Shown: in pieces, positions 23,370 to 33,353 of the stretch
Position numbering within the stretch: the stretch's first letter is position 1
How the letters are laid out: each line of letters starts with the position of its first letter
Assembly: GCF_001649575.2 (NCBI RefSeq)
Contig: NC_051438.1
Span: 29,230,267-29,294,266, forward strand
Direction of reading: 5' to 3'
DNA length: 64,000 nucleotides
From: Kryptolebias marmoratus
Taxonomy: Eukaryota > Chordata > Actinopteri > Cyprinodontiformes > Rivulidae
Position numbers and translations under genes: made by a program
The notes under the pieces: generated by a model
Databases searched by the model: none
Told to the model about the DNA's origin: nothing
What the model saw: the letters and a program-made list of their open reading frames with translations, nothing else

Positions 23370-23470
23370 TTCTAAGAGGTGTAGGATACTGAGAAGTTTG
23401 GTATGGATCTCATATTAGGTAAACAGAACCAGCACCACCGATATCGACCCGATTCAGTCCTTTTAACTTC
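23370..23470. repeat. Dispersed repeat shared with 6125-6240
   Basis: AAGAGGTGTAGGATACTGAG, AGTTTGGTATGGATC and GATATCGACCCG follow the same order as the phrases at 6125-6240. An old family of unknown class. Confidence 0.35.
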
Positions 23471-24974
23471 TAACAGCAGCTTGTTGTTTTGATATTTTCA
23501 TTCAAAAACAACTTAGAGAAAAAACGTTTTGTTAATGTCTTCATTGCACATCTGGAATGGTAGTGATGTCCTAAAACGTCGAGGAGGGAAATAAACTCAG
23601 GAGTTGATCCAATACGATAACATCAATATTTGGATGGATTCACACACCTCCAGTTATAAGGATGTTGTGCTGCTGACGCCATTTTCAAGCAGAAGCATTA
23701 ATAGAATAAAAGCTCCACTGTTTTCCTTTTCTAGCCTCAGACGAGCAGGAAGCTCCTGTCTTCATGGGGAGACCAGCAGAGCTTAAATCTGCCCTCATAT
23801 TTGTCTGAAACCTCAGCCTCCCCGCCCAACTCTCATGGGCCGATGATAGATTGCTCTCTCTGCCTTTGTGCTGGGAAATTGCTTTGTTTTGTTAACAGTC
23901 TGCCTCCGCTCCAGCCCCGACAGCAGAGATAGCGAGCCTCCTTTCTTCACTTATCAGCAGAATATATTTGAAATGAATCACAGCTGAATGCATCGAGGCG
24001 GAGGAAAGGCAGGAATGTTCGACATGTTTGAAGCAGGACCTGAGCATGACCACGAAACGTCTGGAAGCAGCATAAACACGTGAGGCTGAACTGTGTCCTG
24101 CTGTAAAAATTAATTGTTTGAATGCTGACTCAGCATTTCCACTGTAGGTATTTACAATCTACCTGCGTCTGCAGGGTTTGGGTGTCCATCAGAAAATAAA
24201 ACATTCAGCTCAGTTAGGAGATAGCTGCTATGACTTTTAGTTTATGTAATAAAATATTTAACTTGGTTTATAATAAATTTTCCCATAAAAATACATTAAG
24301 ATCTCATCATTTCCTTCACACACATTGTTCTCTGTGAATCACACTGCCTGTATTTATGTCTTCTTATGCTGCTTTTAGCTACCCTCCTGCCTTTAGCTAT
24401 GGTTTTGCTAATTTGAACCTTTAGCCACAATAACAGGAAGTCTGTGCAGAGCAGCTAAAACTGAGCTGATGTTCTGTTTCTGCTTTCTGAGTCCAGAACC
24501 TCTGGGTTTCCAGCAGGATGAGTTGATTTGACACAGCTGGAGGAGAGGAAGCTCAGCATCATTTTGTCTTAAAGAAATAAAGAAATATACATAAAATTTC
24601 TTGCACTTTAAAAACGAACTGAACTGGAGTTTGGTGTCGAAGTAAAACGTGGCAGATGGGTCGCTCAGAATGCATCTAGTTTCATTGTATTTCTAAAAGA
24701 AATAATCACTACACTGCATATCTTTAATAATAACCTTTAACTGTAACTGTTCTCCAAAGGAATTAACTTTTAATGACTGGTCTGGATGTGGGGGGAACTT
24801 GAACAAGTCTAAATCTTTGTATTCAGTCCAGTTTGCAGATCCTGTTCTTTATTTTGCACACCTTTTTGGCCTTTTGTTGCTTTTTATTTGCCTGCTTCTG
24901 CAGAGCTTTCACTTTGACCTTGTGTTTGTGAAACCAGGCTTTCTGAGGGAATCTTCTCCCGTTGCTTCCTGTGG
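23471..24974. other. Noncoding stretch, island near 23800-24010
   Basis: No gene. The block at about 23800-24010 is repeat-free and less AT-rich (TCATGGGCCGATGATAGATT; TTGCTTTGTTTTGTTAACAG). It is a candidate conserved element by composition. Loose TTTAGCT-type repeats lie at about 24370-24430. Confidence 0.3.
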
Positions 24975-25345
24975 ATTTTCACCACATCCTGTGCATCAAA
25001 CCCAGGAGCGCAGGCAGCAGGTGTAATTCCAAGAAGGATTTAATAAAGTAAAACAGAAAACAGGCCCGACCAAGATGTGTGTACGTACAAGAATCTGACA
25101 AACAGGAAGTGAAAACAAGGAGCTTAAATCTGCTGGGAGGGCTGATCAGTGATTGAGAACAGGTGTAACAGGTGAGACGCAGGTGTGTAAGGTGTCCAGA
25201 AGAGCTGGGAGACAATATGAGGAAGAAAGTCAACAAAAGCATGACTGAAAAACTACAAAATACAAAGAAACACAACAGAAATGAACACAAATCACTAAAT
25301 AATGCCAATAAACACACAATCTGTGTCATCCTGGGACAGAAAGTG
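24975..25345 (-). repeat. LTR-like dispersed repeat, antisense
   Basis: Read in reverse, it has TCACCTGTTACACCTGTTCT, GTTTTCACTTCCTGTTTG, TTACTTTATTAAATCCTTC, then CCTGCGCTCCTGGGTTTG. The T-rich 'TTTATTAAA' element followed by 'CTCCTGGGTTTG' recalls the promoter/3' region of fish LTR-type repeats, and 30915-31345 matches this order. The 116-codon minus frame here is low-complexity and not a gene. Confidence 0.35.
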
Positions 25346-26359
25346 TAGAAAATTTAATTAAATATAGAAACAAAAGTAGTATTGTTATACTGACACTTAC
25401 TGTTTTCATCTTTTTCTTTCATAGTTTCCAAGGTTTTGCTTTTATTTAAACTACAGAAATGTGTTCAGGAAAGAGGTTTGTCATTTGTTCATCTCAAAAG
25501 GAAAACAGTTTCTGAAAAGAAACACAAATTTAAACCAGAACATGATTAGTCTTATATGAAGTTGATGAGTCTGACGTAAACAAAAGTTTAAATTATCTGT
25601 TTCTTTTAAGAACAGTGTCATATTTTTGTCTGTAGTATCTAAAAATACCAACATTTTTAATTTAAGTTCCAATTTTTGCAAACAGCTGCATCCTGAGGAC
25701 CTTCTTCAACATTTTACCCGCACATTTCTTTCACCAAAACATAAAAAAGGAAAAGATCAGGAAGATGTCACAGAGGACAAGCACGTCTGATTCATTCTCA
25801 TTAATGAGACCATCTGAGATCCATGTGGACCTTTTTAAAGATTGGCTGCAAACAGCTCCCGCTGCTTCCTGCACACAAGGACTCGTTTCAGCCCGACACG
25901 AGCCACAGAGGCAACATTCAGACTTTCACACTGACTTCATGTATGTTCCTCTCGGGTCAGCAGTCGTTCAGAAAAAGGTGAGGTTTTTTTTCCAGCAGCT
26001 ACAGATCCATCCATCAACCCCGGACCTGCTGCACCCGTCCATCCGTCTTCCTGACACCCAAACATCTGACCCTCCATCACTTCACTTCACTCAGCTCTGC
26101 CGACTGCAGATTAAAACAGGAGAAACGCCGCAGCTTACACAACATTCAGAACGGAAATCAGTTCATTCATTCACCTGAAAAAAAGGTCAAACATGAATCA
26201 ACTCACAGCAGCTTTAGAGCCATTTTTGTTCCTGGCTGAAACATTTCAGTCACACTCTTTTAATTACAAACTCTTTTTTTATTTCTATTTTAAACCTAAT
26301 AATAAAAATCTAAAAGAGAAACACAAAATAACTTTGTTTAGAGTCACAGGTTTAACTAA
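25346..26359. other. Noncoding stretch
   Basis: The 137-codon frame at 25765-26178 has no recognisable domain and no splice context that I can support. Confidence 0.35.
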
Positions 26360-26470
26360 CATGCAGGTTTTGGGGCAAACCTACAGGTGCAGAGGGAGAA
26401 CATGTAAACTCCAGACAGCCTGAAGTTGAACCTGCAACCTGTGAAGCGACGGAGCTAAGTATCCCCATGT
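26360..26470. repeat. Degenerate dispersed repeat
   Basis: GGGAGAACATGTAAACTCCA, GAAGTTGAACCTGCAACCTG and GTGAAGCGACGGAGCTAAG follow the order of a widespread vertebrate repeat segment (AACATGCAAACTCC...GAACC...GAGGCAACAGTGCTAA). The class is not resolved here. Confidence 0.35.
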
Positions 26471-26479
26471 AGCTCATTA

Positions 26480-26985
26480 ATATGCAAGAAAAAAACAGCA
26501 GTTTCCCAGGCCAGCTGAGAGACATATTGTCTCCAACATGTCCTGGCTCCAGTTGGACATGTCCAGAACCCCTCCCTGAACCACCTCAGCTGGCTCCTCT
26601 CGATGTGGAGGACCAGCGGCTCTATGCCAAGATAACTAAACCTCTCCCTCCATCTCTAAGGCAGAGCAGATAAACTCATTTCAGCTGCTTGTTTCCAAGA
26701 TCTCCTTCTTTCATGACCATGGGTGCAGGCAGGAACATGGACCAACCAGTGAACAGCTCAGCTTCCTCTTCATCACACAGTCCAGATTACTGCAGAAACT
26801 GCTCCGGTCCGTCGGTCCGTCGGTCCATCTCAGGCTCTGTTCTTCCTTCATTCGGAAACAAGACCCTGAGATATTCAAACACCCTGAGGCAGCACCTCAT
26901 TCCCAACCCGGAGAGATCATTCCGCCCTTTTCCAGCCGTGGCCTCGGATTTGGAGGTGCTGGTTCAAATTATTTTTTCACAGTAA
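26480..26985 (-). mobile_element. Antisense RTE-like LINE fragment
   Basis: The plus strand reads CCTCAGCTGGCTCCTCTCGA, then GTGGAGGACCAGCGGCTCTA, later CCCAACCCGGAGAGATCATT and CCTCGGATTTGGAGGTGCTG. This is the reverse complement of the C-terminal half of a common fish RTE-like LINE, with the GNEVLPQ and RWRLxQxSQL regions decayed. Stops and frameshifts break the minus-strand reading. The two plus-strand open frames at 26482-26673 and 26689-26985 are antisense shadows. A (CGGTCCGT) mini-expansion lies at 26805-26826. Confidence 0.7.
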
Positions 26986-27640
26986 ATTATTTATGGTTTT
27001 CTATGTGGCCTGTAAATCATTTTGTGACTTCAGGTTAAAACATTTGCTGTGTGCATTCCCAGGCTGGTGGAAAGGGGAAAAAAAGAGTAAATTCCCCTCC
27101 TCAGCTTGTGTGTGTGTGGATGAAACTACACACACACACCTTACACACACACACACTGAGGAGGCTCCATTTCTATCCGACAAACTTTGACCTCCTACTG
27201 CTTTATTTTTTTTCCACTGCAGCTCTGTTGCACTTTGAAATTCAGTACCACAGTGAAGCGTCACTTTACAGATAAAATCAATCTGTCCACCTCACACTAT
27301 GAAAGAGCAGGTGATGAACTTTGACCTCACTTTCAGCTCAGCTGACAGCGACAGAGAGGAGGAAACTGTAGCTGAGGCGCTTTTACAAAAGGATGTAGGA
27401 CCGCAGCTTTCACACGTTTCCCACATCTTTGTTGCTGAGCAGAAAAATAAAGCTTCAGTTTTATTCATTTGTCTGTTGAACTACAATTCAAAAACAAGGC
27501 CTGATTTTCAGTATTTTACTTTATTTGACCTCCTTGGGTTCTCCTTCTTGAACAAAAGGGCACAAATAAATGTATCTGTGTCTTTATATGGGATCAAACT
27601 GACCTGTGGACATTTTTACTGTAAGATTCTGTGTTATTCA
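26986..27640. other. Noncoding, CA/GT microsatellites
   Basis: (GT)n at 27106-27119 and (AC)n at 27128-27139 and 27143-27156 are close enough to fold back on each other. The 156-codon frame beginning at 27299 runs into a transposon and has no domain. Confidence 0.45.
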
Positions 27641-27648
27641 TCCATCCA
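27641..27648. repeat. 8-bp target-site duplication, left
   Basis: TCCATCCA, repeated at 28444-28451. The local TCCA repetitiveness means part of the match could be chance. Confidence 0.6.
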
Positions 27649-28443
27649 CAGGGCCGTAGCTCCGACTGAGGACCCCGAGGTCCGGACCTCAGTGTTTTAT
27701 AAAAACATGAATCCAAACAAGGCTTCTGAACGGCGTGGTTCTCTGCGTAGCTCCACCAGTTTCCTGTAGGAGGCGCTGCAACTGTGTGCAGCTGCAGCCA
27801 AACTCAATGTCTACGAAGAAGAGCGCAGCTTTGCTACCTTNNNNNNNNNNNNNNNNNNNNNNNNNNNNNNNNNNNNNNNNNNNNNNNNNNNNNNNNNNNN
27901 NNNNNNNNNNNNNNNNNNNNNNNNNNNNNNNNNNNNNNNNNNNNNNNNNNNNNNNNNNNNNNNNNNNNNNNNNNNNNNNNNNNNNNNNNNNNNNNNNNNN
28001 NNNNNNNNNNNNNNNNNNNNNNNNNNNNNNNNNNNNNNNNNNNNNNNNNNNNNNNNNNNNNNNNNNNNNNNNNNNNNNNNNNNNNNNNNNNNNNNNNNNN
28101 NNNNNNNNNNNNNNNNNNNNNNNNNNNNNNNNNNNNNNNNNNNNNNNNNNNNNNNNNNNNNNNNNATAAAAAGGTGAAATCTCTGCTAAAATCTTGTGTT
28201 TTGAATCAACATTCATATAAACTAATTCATGTCATTTCAGTGAGTCATCATGGTTGTGCCCTGAGTCCTCTGTTGCTTCAGATGAGGCTGATCCCCATGG
28301 ATTTACACACACACACAAATACATGTCATACACATTCAAGTCACTTGTTTTAAGTAAATGCTTCTATTTTAATTCAGTTTTGGTGTTTATTGGAACTGAT
28401 GTGCAGGGGGAGAATGAGGGATTGACCTCTGGATACGGCCCTG
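27649..28443. mobile_element. hAT-type element (non-autonomous or gapped)
   Basis: The left end CAGGGCCGTAGC and the reversed right end CAGGGCCGTATC form a 12-bp terminal inverted repeat with one mismatch. The 8-bp flanking duplication is the hallmark of the hAT superfamily. A 325-N gap fills the middle, so a transposase cannot be excluded. The visible interior shows no hAT dimerisation domain. An (AC)n tract lies at 28303-28317. Confidence 0.65.
27841..28165. other. Assembly gap (325 N)
   Basis: The gap is internal to the hAT element. Open frames extending through it are artefacts. Confidence 0.99.
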
Positions 28444-28451
28444 TCCATCCA

Positions 28452-28590
28452 TCCGTCTTTTCCTGTCCATCAGAGACAACAGGTCCAGGAGGGAAACCCA
28501 GTCCGTCTCCTGGGGGATCCTGAGGCATTCCCAGATACGGGAGGATAGGATAGTGCCTGAAAAACCTCCAAAGGGATGCATCCAGAAGGC
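28452..28590 (-). mobile_element. Antisense RTE-like LINE fragment (short)
   Basis: CTGGGGGATCCTGAGGCATT, CCCAGATACGGGAGG and CCTGAAAAACCTCCAAAGGG match, in order, the segment adjacent to that seen at 26480. Same family and orientation, but a separate piece. Confidence 0.6.
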
Positions 28591-29799
28591 GTCAGTGTTT
28601 GATTGTTATGTCACATTAAAAACAACAGAAGCTGACCAAAGTGCTTTACACTTTGACAATTTTGAGTCCCCAACTAGCCTCCAACGGTCCCAGCCCAGTG
28701 AGATACTGCCTTAAATCTGTCAGAAACAAAAACAATTTCTTAAAAAAAAAAGACAAAATGAGGGTTACTTTTATGTGTCAAGAACAAGCTGTCTGCCACA
28801 CCAGCTGAACCGTAAATAAAGTGAAACAGAAATCTGTAAAATGTTTGATTTGTTGTGAGTTAAATCAAACAACAAAAACACTATTTTAATTTGCTTTACT
28901 TCCCAATTATTTCCCTGGCAGTCCTTCTCCCGCCCTGACAGCGACAGTAATAATGAGCCGGGATGATTTGTGCCCGTGTGTGTTTGAGGAAGAGGAAGTG
29001 AGTGTTTCAGGCAGTGTATCATGTGACGGCGGCGTTTGACAGTTTGGTCCCGTAGTGTTCGAGAATGATGGCCTCTGTGTCGCCGACTGCCGCCTCGCTT
29101 CCTCACCTTTCGCTCTCATACATACCAATGGGCGGCCATTCTCATTTACGGCCCGTGCAGACATCCCGAGTCAAGGACAAACATGCTTACACTGAGTGAG
29201 GAAAGAGAATTAATATTTTTAAAAAAAAGCACGCAGGCAGGATACAGCCGAGTGCATTTAATGAGTGTTTAGGCCGAATAATGGAGCTCAGAGTGTGAAA
29301 TTAATGCAGGTAGATTTCAGGGAACCTGCTTGTTGGACTGGAAGTTTGTTGTTTCATTCAGGTTGGACTCACAGCAGAACCAGTCAAAGGTTTTTTAACA
29401 CAACGAACATGAAAGTTAAATCAGAAACATTTTCTTCTTCAAAGGTTCTGAAATATAATTGGCATGAAAAGATGAATGAATAAAGGGGGTCGGAGCAGGA
29501 TCACCTGAATCAGAAATGAAAAAAGGCCACAGAGAGGTTATATTTCACTCAAAATTCATCCCTTTATCTTTCTTATTTTCAACCATCCACAGATTTCTCC
29601 CACTTTGTATTCAGTCATTGTAAAAACCTTTAAAAGGTTCGGTTAATGCTTGAAAATCTTCACCAAATTACAGTGTTTTTAAATTATGCATTTACATAAT
29701 AATTTGTAATTTATTTAATTAGAATTTACTTAATTAATTACCTTATTTTTATTTTTATAGCCTGATGCTATAAATGATTCATTTTATTGAAACATAATT
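28591..29799. other. Noncoding stretch, island at 28905-29175
   Basis: No gene. The block at 28905-29175 is repeat-free and GC-balanced, with ATACCAATGGGCGGCCATTC (a CCAAT box beside a GC-rich core) and GACGGCGGCGTTTGACAG. It is a candidate regulatory element. The minus-strand open frames there (111 and 85 codons) show no domain. Confidence 0.3.
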
Positions 29800-29995
29800 A
29801 GATGTTCATCCAAAGCTGATTAACTTCAAACCAATTCAATATGGCCGCCACAAAAAATGGTTATAATTCAGATCTTAAACAGTGTGTGGTAGTAGCTGAG
29901 AGTCATCCCCAACACAAACTCTGAGTGCTAATAAATTACACGAGATCTTTGCCTGAAGGTGGCGGGTGATATGCATTTCTCCTAATGATGCTTGT
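29800..29995 (+). repeat. R1 repeat, 3' two-thirds
   Basis: Forward R1: GCTGATTAACTTCAAACC, AATATGGCCGCCAC at 29839, GGTAGTAGCTGAGAGTCATC at 29889 and GGCGGGTGATATGCATTTC at the end. Confidence 0.8.
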
Positions 29996-30339
29996 TTCAC
30001 TTTCCTTTAATTTTTTCAACCTTTTATGAACTGAAAACCGTCTGCAGAAACATTTGTTCCAGAATTTTGACGACAATCTTTAAAAAAACTAAGTGAAAAA
30101 CTTCATTTTGAACATCCTGTGGAGGTGAATCTATTCCTGGTGAGTCACCTGTTGCCCAAACGTTGTCAGATTTGACAGAAGTTTGATATTTTGTGCTGAG
30201 AGGAACAGAATAATGAGCCACAGATGCTGCAGTCAGGATTTCTGCTGCCTGCAAAGCTGGTGTTGAACCAAAAGGGTTTGAAGGTAATCCGTATCATAAA
30301 ATAAAACCATCTCAGATCCATGTAATCAACCCTAACCAG
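29996..30339. other. Noncoding, nothing recognised
   Basis: The spacer between two R1 copies. No gene. Confidence 0.35.
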
Positions 30340-30465
30340 CACATATATGAGTTTAACTCAGACAATCCAGCAGATATTGGGTTAAAACTTGGTGTGGTTG
30401 TAGCTGAGAGTCATCCACAACACAATCTGATGGCATGCTGCTTTCATTCATTTAACACGAGATGC
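30340..30465 (+). repeat. R1 repeat, internal fragment
   Basis: GCAGATATTGGGTTAAAACT, TGGTGTGGTTGTAGCTGAGA and GTCATCCACAACACAATCTG match the centre of R1. The ends are missing. Confidence 0.65.
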
Positions 30466-30914
30466 AGTCCAAGTTCAGCTTCTTATATGAGACAGGACTT
30501 TTAAAAATTCATACATTATTTTGAAGACAACCCCTTTCTGCCTGCAACCATTTTGTCCCTTGTGGGACTGTGTGGTTGTTGCAGGTTGACAGCTGTAAGA
30601 CAGCAGGTCTGACATGGAAGCATCTCTAATGGGCTTCTGAAACCTGAGCTGACAACAGAGCATTAATAAGACTGGGCTTCATGCTTGTTTCTTTCCTTAC
30701 ATTTTATTATTGCTGTTCTCTTATAGGAAAGGATCAAATCCACCAAACTGCTAAACTCCAAACCATTCGTCGTTAAATTTCTGATCCTAAACTTCTTTTC
30801 TAAGAAGCCACCGTCTGAGGAGCTATTCTTGTTTCGTCATGTTTGGGTGTAAGATACTCCAGCGTCTGTTTGCAGTTTAAATAGATTACAAAACAAATAA
30901 ATGTCTTTTATTTT
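30466..30914. other. Noncoding, nothing recognised
   Basis: No gene or repeat family recognised. Confidence 0.35.
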
Positions 30915-31345
30915 GACTCTTGATTGAGGACCCAAATGCAAACACACCGGGAGGCAACAAGAAATCTAGAAACAGTTTTTATTTTATAAAAATCATCTAA
31001 ACTGACTCTGAGTGAGCTACCTCAGAGAGACAACCAGGAGGAGAAAATCACATTAAACCCAGGTGATGAGGAAGCAGAACAAAGAGCAGACTATCAAAAT
31101 AAAACAGGAAGGATTGTAAAACAGATCTAAAAATAAAAAATTACTGCAACTAAAGAATCTAAACCATAAACACCAAGATGGACACTAAAAACTGGAGCCT
31201 GTCTTTGACCAAACTAACAGGAAGTTAAGATAATATCTGAAACTGCAAGCAGATCATTAAAACCTGAAAACTAACAGGAAGCATCAGAATAAAAGAAAAC
31301 GCAACACAGGTTTAAAAACATGAGCACAAAAAAAACAAATGTAAG
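30915..31345 (-). repeat. LTR-like dispersed repeat, antisense
   Basis: GAGGACCCAAATGCAAACAC followed by TTTTTATTTTATAAAAA, then a long A-rich stretch with ACAGGAAG motifs. Reversed, this gives TTTATAAAATAAAA...GTTTGCATTTGGGTCCTC, a common fish LTR-type pattern also seen at 24975-25345. Confidence 0.4.
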
Positions 31346-31969
31346 ATTTAAGTGTTTTGTTTGATGAGCTGAGAGAAGACGATGATATGAAACATCTGGA
31401 AACAGTCCTGCTACTCCGGCATTAAGGGAGGAAACGAGCCATCCAACCTGCCGGAACAGTGTTTCTCACAATTATGGGATGTTTGTTTTTCTGTAACATC
31501 CAAAGGTTCGTGCAGGGTAAAGTCTGAAACCAACAGAGCCTTAAAGACAACCTGGGTTTATTCCCCCTTCATTTAACATCAGACACAAACTAATTTGTGA
31601 TAAACCTTCCAGATTATCAACAGTCTGTCTGAAAAAATATATCAAATGCATCTGTTACATACAGAGAGAGAGAAACGTTCAAACAGAATTATAAAAAAAA
31701 CAGTTGTGCCACTGGAGGCACTTTTTATTGACTTCTTTATACAACAGAAAAAGAACTAAAGGAGTTTTGTTTTGTTTTCTAAAATCTCTAGTAAAGCTAC
31801 ATTAAGAACAGCAAACAGCTTTGCATCATCCTAGTAAATGAAATATTATTTACTGATCACTTCTTTTGCTTCTCGATCATAAATAAGATGATTGAGGAGA
31901 TGATATCATCAGGTTTATTATCACCTGCCATCATTAAATCTTGTACAGTGTCAGCAAAATATGTCATGA
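31346..31969. other. Noncoding, AT-rich
   Basis: No gene or repeat family recognised. Confidence 0.35.
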
Positions 31970-32415
31970 GCCAGGTGATAAGTCCAGGAGGGAAAGGCTG
32001 ACATCCTTCTCCTCAAAGACCCCCCAGCTCCTCCTGAGGGATCCAAGGCCACAGAAGATATCTAATCCCTCCAGAGAGTTCTGGCTGTGCCCTGAAAACC
32101 AGAGGGAGGCGTCCAGGAAGCATCCTTAATCCGTTTGATATGGAGGAGCAGCTCCGAGCTCCCGCTGAGGATGGAGCTGCTCCTCGTCTCTCAGGCTGAT
32201 CCCGCCCGACAGAGGAAGCTCGTTTCAGCTCCAGGATCTTGTTCTTTTGGTCATGATCCTTAACTTATAAACACAGGTGAGGGCCGGAGCGTAGATGGAC
32301 CAATAAATTCAGAGCTTTGCCTTTTAATTCAGCTTCTTCTTCAGCAGGACAAGCCGGAGCAACACCTTCATTACTGCAGACAGAACACCATCATCAGATT
32401 CCCAGATTCATGAGA
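31970..32415 (-). mobile_element. Antisense RTE-like LINE fragment
   Basis: It contains CCAGCTCCTCCTGAGGGATC, AATCCCTCCAGAGAGTTCTG, GGAGGCGTCCAGGAAGCATC, TGGAGGAGCAGCTCCGAGCT and GATCTTGTTCTTTTGGTCAT. These are in the same order and orientation as the element at 26480-26985, and this fragment covers more of it. The coding strand is minus and is broken by indels. The plus-strand frame at 31941-32129 is a shadow. Confidence 0.7.
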
Positions 32416-32555
32416 CAGTTATGACTTTGATTAGGTTTCTTTCCCATCATTTGTTGAATTCATTAATGTACAACAGAGGTTCCAGCCTTCTAAAGGTCTG
32501 CCACTTCAAGGTCACGCACATCTTTGCACCCTGACATGACTAACTAGTTTTCAAC

Positions 32556-33353
32556 TAAAACCCCTGTTCTAAAACAGTCGGGACATTGTGTAAAATGGAA
32601 ATAAAAACAAAATGTAACTATCTATACATCTCATAAAGAAGGGTTGGAGACTGCAAACCTCCACCAAGACTATAGTGTCATTAAAAAGTAGTCCTGATCC
32701 AGATCACCCCTAAAAGATCAAAGTTTTCATCAAAATCTGTTCATCGGCATTTAGATAATTTTGCTAACAGACAGAAAACTGACAACACAACCTCCTTGAT
32801 AAAGGTTATTAACAATGGGGACAGATGTTCCCCTCTGTGCAGAATCTGTAAACATCTGGACCTGAGGTTGTCCCATTCTGTCTGTTCAACAGTCCTGGAA
32901 CCTGGACTAATGCACCCCCATACCATCAGAGAGGCAGGCTGACCTCAGAACAGTTCTCCTCTTTGGTCCAGAGGAGACACATCTGTTCACATCTGGCTTC
33001 TTCTTTGCCTGATAGAGCTTTAAGCAGCATCTGTGGACGGCACGGTGAACTGTGTTTACAGACAGTTCCTGAGCAGAACCAGAACCAGAACCAGCCTTGA
33101 CCTTTGAGTCTTCAGATCTGTTGATGATGTTATGATCTGGAGATGATGGCAGATTCAACATCTTCACAATTTCCACTGATTAACTTTATTCTGAAATTAT
33201 TCCTCTATTTTTAGACAGTTTTTAACAGACTGCTGAACCTCTGCCCATCTTGTTCCATTGTGAATAAAATGTTTTTTTGAGATTTGCAAATTATTGATTC
33301 TGTTCTTCTTGCTTTTTACACAACGTCCCAACGTTCTCAGAACTGGAGCCGTA
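32556..33353 (-). mobile_element. Tc1/mariner-type element, deletion derivative
   Basis: The left end, TAAAACCCC...GTCGGGACATTGTGTAAAA, and the reversed right end, GTTGGGACGTTGTGTAAAA, are inverted repeats of the same type as in 20785-21111. The transposase relic lies on the minus strand. The outer parts carry GAGATTTGCAAATTATTGA on the right, a phrase typical of the 3' end of this fish family. About 0.8 kb remains, so large internal parts of the parent are gone. Confidence 0.7.
32741..33176 (-). pseudogene. Decayed Tc1/mariner-type transposase
   Basis: Minus-strand pieces include ELSVNTVHRAVHRCCLKLYQ, then AKKKPDVNR, then in another frame LMVWGCIS. The last is the '(S)VMVWGC(I/F)S' strand leading to the second catalytic Asp of DDE transposases. 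The first resembles the end of the second HTH ('LSVNTVHRAIHKC.LKLYHAKKKP'). Between them the first catalytic Asp region is deleted, and the C-terminal 'DNAKPH...SPDLSPIENVW' region is lost. It cannot be functional. Confidence 0.65.

Noticed and set aside
25765..26178. 137-codon open frame
   Set aside because: No recognisable domain. The length is plausible by chance in this composition.
26482..26985. Plus-strand open frames of 63 and 98 codons
   Set aside because: They run antisense to an RTE-like LINE fragment whose coding strand is minus.
27299..27769. 156-codon open frame
   Set aside because: It crosses into a hAT element (starting at 27649), has no domain or codon-like composition, and no exon structure.
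32504..32600. R1 membership of the stretch next to the Tc1-type left end
   Set aside because: It lacks the ordered R1 phrases. Only a short GTTAGCAAAATTA-type match exists further inside.
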